Source of the DNA: GCA-003244245 sp052390115
GTDB taxonomy: Bacteria; Actinomycetota; Actinomycetes; Mycobacteriales; Pseudonocardiaceae
Assembly (NCBI GenBank): GCA_052390115.1
Contig: JBQTHE010000013.1
Span: forward strand, 1-64,000
Length of the DNA: 64,000 bases
Direction of reading: 5' to 3'
Shown: positions 60,852 to 64,000 of the stretch, piece after piece
Position numbering within the stretch: position 1 is the first letter of the stretch
Layout: each line of letters opens with the position of its first letter
Made by a program: the position numbers and the translations under genes
The notes under the pieces: generated by a model
What the model was told of the DNA's origin: nothing
The model's input: only the letters and a program-made list of their open reading frames with translations
Database searches by the model: none

Positions 60852-60916
60852 CGGCCGCCGGGCTCGGGGCCGACACACCAGGGTGTGCAAAGTCGAGGAG
60901 TGCGTGAGGTGATCCG

Positions 60917-61714
60917 ATGCCGTTGACCCCCGCCGACGTTCACAACGTCGCGTTCAGTAAGCCGCCGATCGGCAAGCGGGGCTACAACGAGGACGAGGTG
61001 GACGCCTTCCTCGACCTGGTTGAGGCCGAGCTGGCTCGCTTGATCGAGGAGAACAACGATCTCCGCAACCAGGTCGAGGACCTCGATCGGCGGCTCAATG
61101 CTTCGCCGATCGACACCGGACGTAATCTTCGTCCGCTGGAGCCGCCACGGCCGGTGATGGCCCCGGTGCCGCCGCCGCCGATGGTCGAGCAGACCGCGCC
61201 GGGTGGTGATCACCACGTCCAAGCCGCCAAAGTACTGGGCCTGGCCCAGGAGATGGCCGACCGGTTGACCGGCGAGGCCAAGGCCGAAGCGGACGGGATG
61301 TTGGGCGAGGCCCGAACCAAGTCCGAGCAGCTGCTCTCCGATGCACGGGCGAAGGCCGATGGCATGGTCAACGAGGCCAGAACCCGGGCCGAGACCATGC
61401 TGAACGATGCCCGCACCAGGGCGGAAACCCTGGACCGGCAGTCCCGCGAGAAGGCTTCGTCGCTGGAGCGCGATGCAGCGCGCAAGCACACCGAGCTCAT
61501 CGGTTCGATCAACCAGGAGAAGAACACCCTGGAGAAGAAGATCGACGAGCTGCGTACGTTCGAACGCGAGTACCGCACCCGCTTGAAGACCTACCTGGAG
61601 TCGCAGCTTCGAGAGCTGGACGGGCGCGGATCTGCTGCACCTGCAGATACGGTGCGTAACCAGCAGGGCTTCGCCACCTCCGGGTTCGGCGCGCGTGCCG
61701 AAGCTGGTAGCTGA
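60917..61714 (+). CDS. wag31: Polar growth protein Wag31/DivIVA
   Basis: This coiled-coil protein marks the poles and directs tip growth in actinobacteria. The 265-residue product has the N-terminal lipid-binding domain (LTPADVHNVAFSKPPIGKRGYNEDEVDAFLDLVE), a Pro-rich linker with HHVQAAKVLGLAQEMADRL, and a long coiled coil with repeated EARTRAETM/DARTRAETL segments at about 155-185. The start follows GTGAGGTGATCCG. Confidence 0.96.
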   Translation: MPLTPADVHNVAFSKPPIGKRGYNEDEVDAFLDLVEAELARLIEENNDLRNQVEDLDRRLNASPIDTGRNLRPLEPPRPVMAPVPPPPMVEQTAPGGDHHVQAAKVLGLAQEMADRLTGEAKAEADGMLGEARTKSEQLLSDARAKADGMVNEARTRAETMLNDARTRAETLDRQSREKASSLERDAARKHTELIGSINQEKNTLEKKIDELRTFEREYRTRLKTYLESQLRELDGRGSAAPADTVRNQQGFATSGFGARAEAGS

Positions 61715-61786
61715 CGCGGGCCGGTCAGCGCCGATCAGCCGCGCGGACCCACGGTCGTCGCACCCTGATCGCGTGGGTGAGCGGTG

Positions 61787-62413
61787 ATGCGGCTTACCGT
61801 GGGTTTGCTACTCGTGGCGGTGGTCCTGCTCGTTGCTGCGCTCGGCACTGGCCGGATAGCTCTGGCCTGGGGTTCTGTCGCGCTCAGTGCAGTGGTGGCC
61901 GCGATGATCGTCGCACGGTGGCGGCGACGCCGGGATGCTCCCGACGTCGAGCCCGTTGTGCTGCTGGATGACGAGCCGGTCGATGTCACCTACGTTGACC
62001 CGCTGTTTGGTTCTGCGCAGGACGCTGCGGTGGTCGAGCAACCGCCGCAGCCTGCGTCGGTGATCGCGGGGGAGGATGCCGGTCCGGTGGCGGCGCCAGC
62101 CGCGTCTGCGGGCGCGGATCACGTTGCAGAGGATGCTGAACTCGCTGAGAGGGGGCCCGCTGAGCCCGGCGAGGAGGACACCGATGCTGCGGATCTGCTG
62201 GTTGTCTACGAGCTGAACGATCAGGTGCTGGTGGTCGACGAGCACCCGCGCTACCACCTCACCCGCTGCCCCTGGCCCGACCAGGCGCGAGCCGAGCGGC
62301 TGCCGGTGCGCGAGGCCAGGGAACTGGGTTTCACCCCGTGCGACCGGTGCCGGCCGGATACTGCACTAGCCCGCCGGCACCGGACCGCGAGTGCGGCCAC
62401 GGGCGGGAGCTGA
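61787..62413 (+). CDS. Membrane protein with C-terminal His/Cys metal-binding-like motif
   Basis: The product, about 208 residues, has two N-terminal membrane helices (about residues 3-20 and 25-43) and an acidic Pro/Ala-rich linker. A C-terminal domain YHLTRCPWP, then ELGFTPCDRCRPDT (one His, three Cys) resembles the Ada-like zinc site. The GTG at 61784 is an alternative start. Similar proteins follow wag31 in other actinobacteria; the function is unknown. Confidence 0.75.
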   Translation: MRLTVGLLLVAVVLLVAALGTGRIALAWGSVALSAVVAAMIVARWRRRRDAPDVEPVVLLDDEPVDVTYVDPLFGSAQDAAVVEQPPQPASVIAGEDAGPVAAPAASAGADHVAEDAELAERGPAEPGEEDTDAADLLVVYELNDQVLVVDEHPRYHLTRCPWPDQARAERLPVREARELGFTPCDRCRPDTALARRHRTASAATGGS

Positions 62414-62456
62414 GCTCGGGGCAGTCCCGGCCGGAGTCCAACGCCGACTCGTCGGC

Positions 62457-62849
62457 TCAGATGGCCTCGATTGCGATCGAGTCACCGAAGCGCGTGATGT
62501 CAGCGGGATCGGACGTCACGACGACACCGTCTAGACTTGCGGCCAAGAGGGCGACGTGACCGTCCACGATGTCACATGCATCGCTGCGTCCGCACAGCAC
62601 GCCGACTGCCTTCGCCCTGCCGAGACTGAGCAGCATGACTTCGAGGCGTCGATCGTGCACAAGTGCCGCGACGCGCGCCTGCCGTGCCCCGTCGCGCCAC
62701 ACCTGCGCTACCACTCCGGTGGTCACGATCAGGCGTCTGCCCTGCAGGAACGCCGTCTCTACGAGGACCCGCATCCGGACCACGCCGCGCTCGAAGGCAA
62801 TGAGAGCGCCGGCATCGAGCACTATCGGGCGAGCACCCGCTGCACCCAC
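62457..62849 (-). CDS. PIN-domain (VapC-like) ribonuclease toxin
   Basis: The product, about 130 residues, has the PIN acidic residues: Asp in IVLDAGALIAFE, Asp in SDACDIVDGHVALLA and Asp in VVTSDPADITRF. It is preceded on the same strand by a short gene whose end overlaps it. GTG 62849 is chosen; GTG 62822, one base into the upstream stop codon, is an alternative that would remove nine residues. Confidence 0.85.
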   Translation of the reverse strand: MGAAGARPIVLDAGALIAFERGVVRMRVLVETAFLQGRRLIVTTGVVAQVWRDGARQARVAALVHDRRLEVMLLSLGRAKAVGVLCGRSDACDIVDGHVALLAASLDGVVVTSDPADITRFGDSIAIEAI

Positions 62850-62995
62850 GCCAGATCCCGTTCGCTCGGCTCGCCATCCTCCGCGGCCATCCGGGCCAGC
62901 ACTGCGTCGAGTATGGGACCCAGGCAATGATCCGACGCACGAGTGGCCCGGCGAAATCCAGTGGCACCGCCCCGGTATCCTGGCTTGACAGGCAC
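62822..62995 (-). CDS. Putative VapB-like antitoxin
   Basis: This short ORF (about 57 residues from GTG 62995; GTG 63010 or ATG 63007 would extend it into the ileS T-box) ends GPILDAVLARMAAEDGEPSERDLAWVQRVLAR. Such a C-terminal helix is typical of antitoxins encoded directly before PIN toxins. Its stop overlaps the toxin frame, indicating coupling. The DNA-binding part is not recognisable, so the call rests mainly on context. Confidence 0.55.
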   Translation of the reverse strand: MPVKPGYRGGATGFRRATRASDHCLGPILDAVLARMAAEDGEPSERDLAWVQRVLAR

Positions 62996-63215
62996 CGATC
63001 CGGCCATCACCGGGGAGCCTCCGGAAGAACGGGGCAGCGTCGAGCCCTCAGTAGAACCGGGCGGGAGCGGCCCGTAATAGCCGCGCGATGAGTGGCTGCC
63101 CGCGTCGCGCGGGCAGCAAGCGGGGTGGTACCGCGGTCCGTGGTGAGAGCTTCGGGTCGTCCCCGTGCAGCGAGCAGGACACCACTGCACAGGAACGACC
63201 GCACTTGGGAGCGCA
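62985..63215 (+). ncRNA. T-box riboswitch of ileS (actinobacterial translational type)
   Basis: The leader carries a short Stem I (GGCCATCACCGGGGAGCC, about 63002-63019) with ATC as the likely isoleucine specifier. CAGTAGAACCGGGCGG and a perfect stem III follow (GCTGCCCGCG at 63095-63104 with CGCGGGCAGC at 63108-63117). The T-box sequence GGGGTGGTACCGCGG is at 63122-63136. Uncharged tRNA-Ile should stabilise the antisequestrator and expose the ileS start; a GTGGTG at about 63141 can pair with CACCAC just before the ATG. No terminator T-run is present. Confidence 0.88.
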
Positions 63216-63220
63216 CCACC

Positions 63221-64000
63221 ATGGCTTACCCGAAGGTCCCGGTCAGCGGGGATACCGTCACCGCTGCACCGTCTTTCCCCGACCTGGAAGCCGGAGTTCT
63301 GCGGTACTGGGCCGCTGACGCCACCTTCCCCGCGTCGGTCGCAGCCCGTCCGCCCGGAGATCTCGGCTCCAACGAATTCGTCTTCTACGACGGTCCGCCG
63401 TTCGCCAATGGCCTGCCGCACTACGGGCACCTGCTCACCGGCTACGTCAAGGACGTGGTGCCGCGCTACCAGACAATGCGCGGGCGCCGGGTGGAGCGCC
63501 GCTTCGGCTGGGACTGCCATGGGCTGCCCGCGGAGGTGGAGGCGGAACGCCAACTCGGCATCACGCACAAGTCCGAGATCGAACAGATGGGCGTGGCGGA
63601 CTTCAATGCCGCCTGCCGTGCCTCGGTGCTGCGTTACACCCAGGAGTGGCGCGAGTACGTCACCCGCCAAGCCCGCTGGGTGGACTTCGACAACGACTAC
63701 AAGACCCTCGACCTGGACTACATGGAGAGCGTCCTGTGGGCGTTCAAGACGCTCTGGGACAAGGGGTTGATCTACCAGGGCTTCCGGGTGCTGTGGTACT
63801 GCTGGCGTTGCGAGACGCCGCTGTCCAACACCGAGACGAAGATGGACGACGTCTACCGCAACCGGCAGGATCCTGCGGTCACCGTCGGGTTGCGGCTGGA
63901 AAGTGGAGAACTGGCCCTGGTGTGGACGACCACGCCGTGGACGCTGCCGTCGAACCTGGCAGTGGCGGTGCATCCGGGTCTCACCTACGTCACCGTCGAG
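63221..64000 (+). CDS. ileS: Isoleucyl-tRNA synthetase (5' part, truncated by window end)
   Basis: The first 260 codons are present, starting at the ATG behind GGGAGCGCACCACC. They show the class I HIGH motif as HYGH at about 67-70 (PPFANGLPHYGHLLTG), GWDCHGLPAEVEAE, and WYCWRCETPLSN, leading into the editing domain (VWTTTPWTLPSNLAV). The enzyme charges tRNA-Ile, and the upstream T-box responds to the same tRNA. The 3' remainder lies outside the window. Confidence 0.96.
   Translation, partial: MAYPKVPVSGDTVTAAPSFPDLEAGVLRYWAADATFPASVAARPPGDLGSNEFVFYDGPPFANGLPHYGHLLTGYVKDVVPRYQTMRGRRVERRFGWDCHGLPAEVEAERQLGITHKSEIEQMGVADFNAACRASVLRYTQEWREYVTRQARWVDFDNDYKTLDLDYMESVLWAFKTLWDKGLIYQGFRVLWYCWRCETPLSNTETKMDDVYRNRQDPAVTVGLRLESGELALVWTTTPWTLPSNLAVAVHPGLTYVTVE

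Overview
The window is very GC-rich bacterial DNA, with frequent GTG starts and long chains of 4-bp ATGA/GTGA gene overlaps. Gene content (wag31/DivIVA, SepF, MraZ, ClgR-PspA, ThyX, DUF3040, DUF3488, TIGR03085, a T-box on ileS) and gene order point to an actinobacterium, most likely of the Pseudonocardiales type. The taxonomic call is inferred from synteny only.

Layout. 0.1-7.7 kb: truB, ribF, a HTH gene, rpsO, pnp, an M16 peptidase gene and dapB, all on the plus strand. 7.7-12.3 kb is accessory: a DUF559-like gene bracketed by copies of a 22-bp repeat, a GNAT gene, a YcaQ-type glycosylase gene, and a DUF4097 gene paired with a ribbon-helix-helix type gene whose start overlaps three TGACGTCA palindromes. 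12.3-16.9 kb: thyX, two small enzyme genes, dapA and the RNase J gene. 17-20.2 kb is an insert: FAD monooxygenase and TetR genes diverging around an operator, then a PlsC-like gene. 20.3-26.8 kb: ftsK, an NAGS-type acetyltransferase gene, rimO, pgsA, clgR (candidate ClgR box) and pspA. 26.8-34.3 kb: a ParA-type ATPase gene, LexA-box-controlled dinB, a DUF3040 gene and a moxR/DUF58/transglutaminase operon.

34.5-49.5 kb is the dcw cell-wall and division cluster: mraZ, rsmH, ftsL, ftsI, murE, murF, mraY, murD, ftsW, murG, murC, ftsQ. Its promoter (TTGACA-N16-TAGAGT) lies inside four AGTGG boxes repeated every 10 bp, a MraZ operator. The cluster resumes at 57 kb with ftsZ, pgeF, the yggS-type gene, sepF, the yggT-type gene and wag31. 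It is followed by a membrane protein gene, a VapBC-like pair and T-box-controlled ileS, which runs off the window.

Between ftsQ and ftsZ, normally near neighbours, sits about 7.3 kb of foreign-looking genes. One arm encodes, on the minus strand, a hypothetical protein, a 45-residue Asp-rich peptide, a protein-L-isoaspartate methyltransferase (PIMT) homologue, a decayed APH-fold kinase and an HPr-kinase-like ATPase; most are translationally coupled. Beside it are a divergent HTH protein with an unrecognised C-terminal domain, a family-25 glycosyltransferase, a left-handed beta-helix acyltransferase and a frameshifted alpha/beta hydrolase. The peptide plus PIMT resembles an aspartimide-forming (imiditide-like) RiPP locus, here with a kinase added. 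It is the best candidate in the window for an undescribed system.
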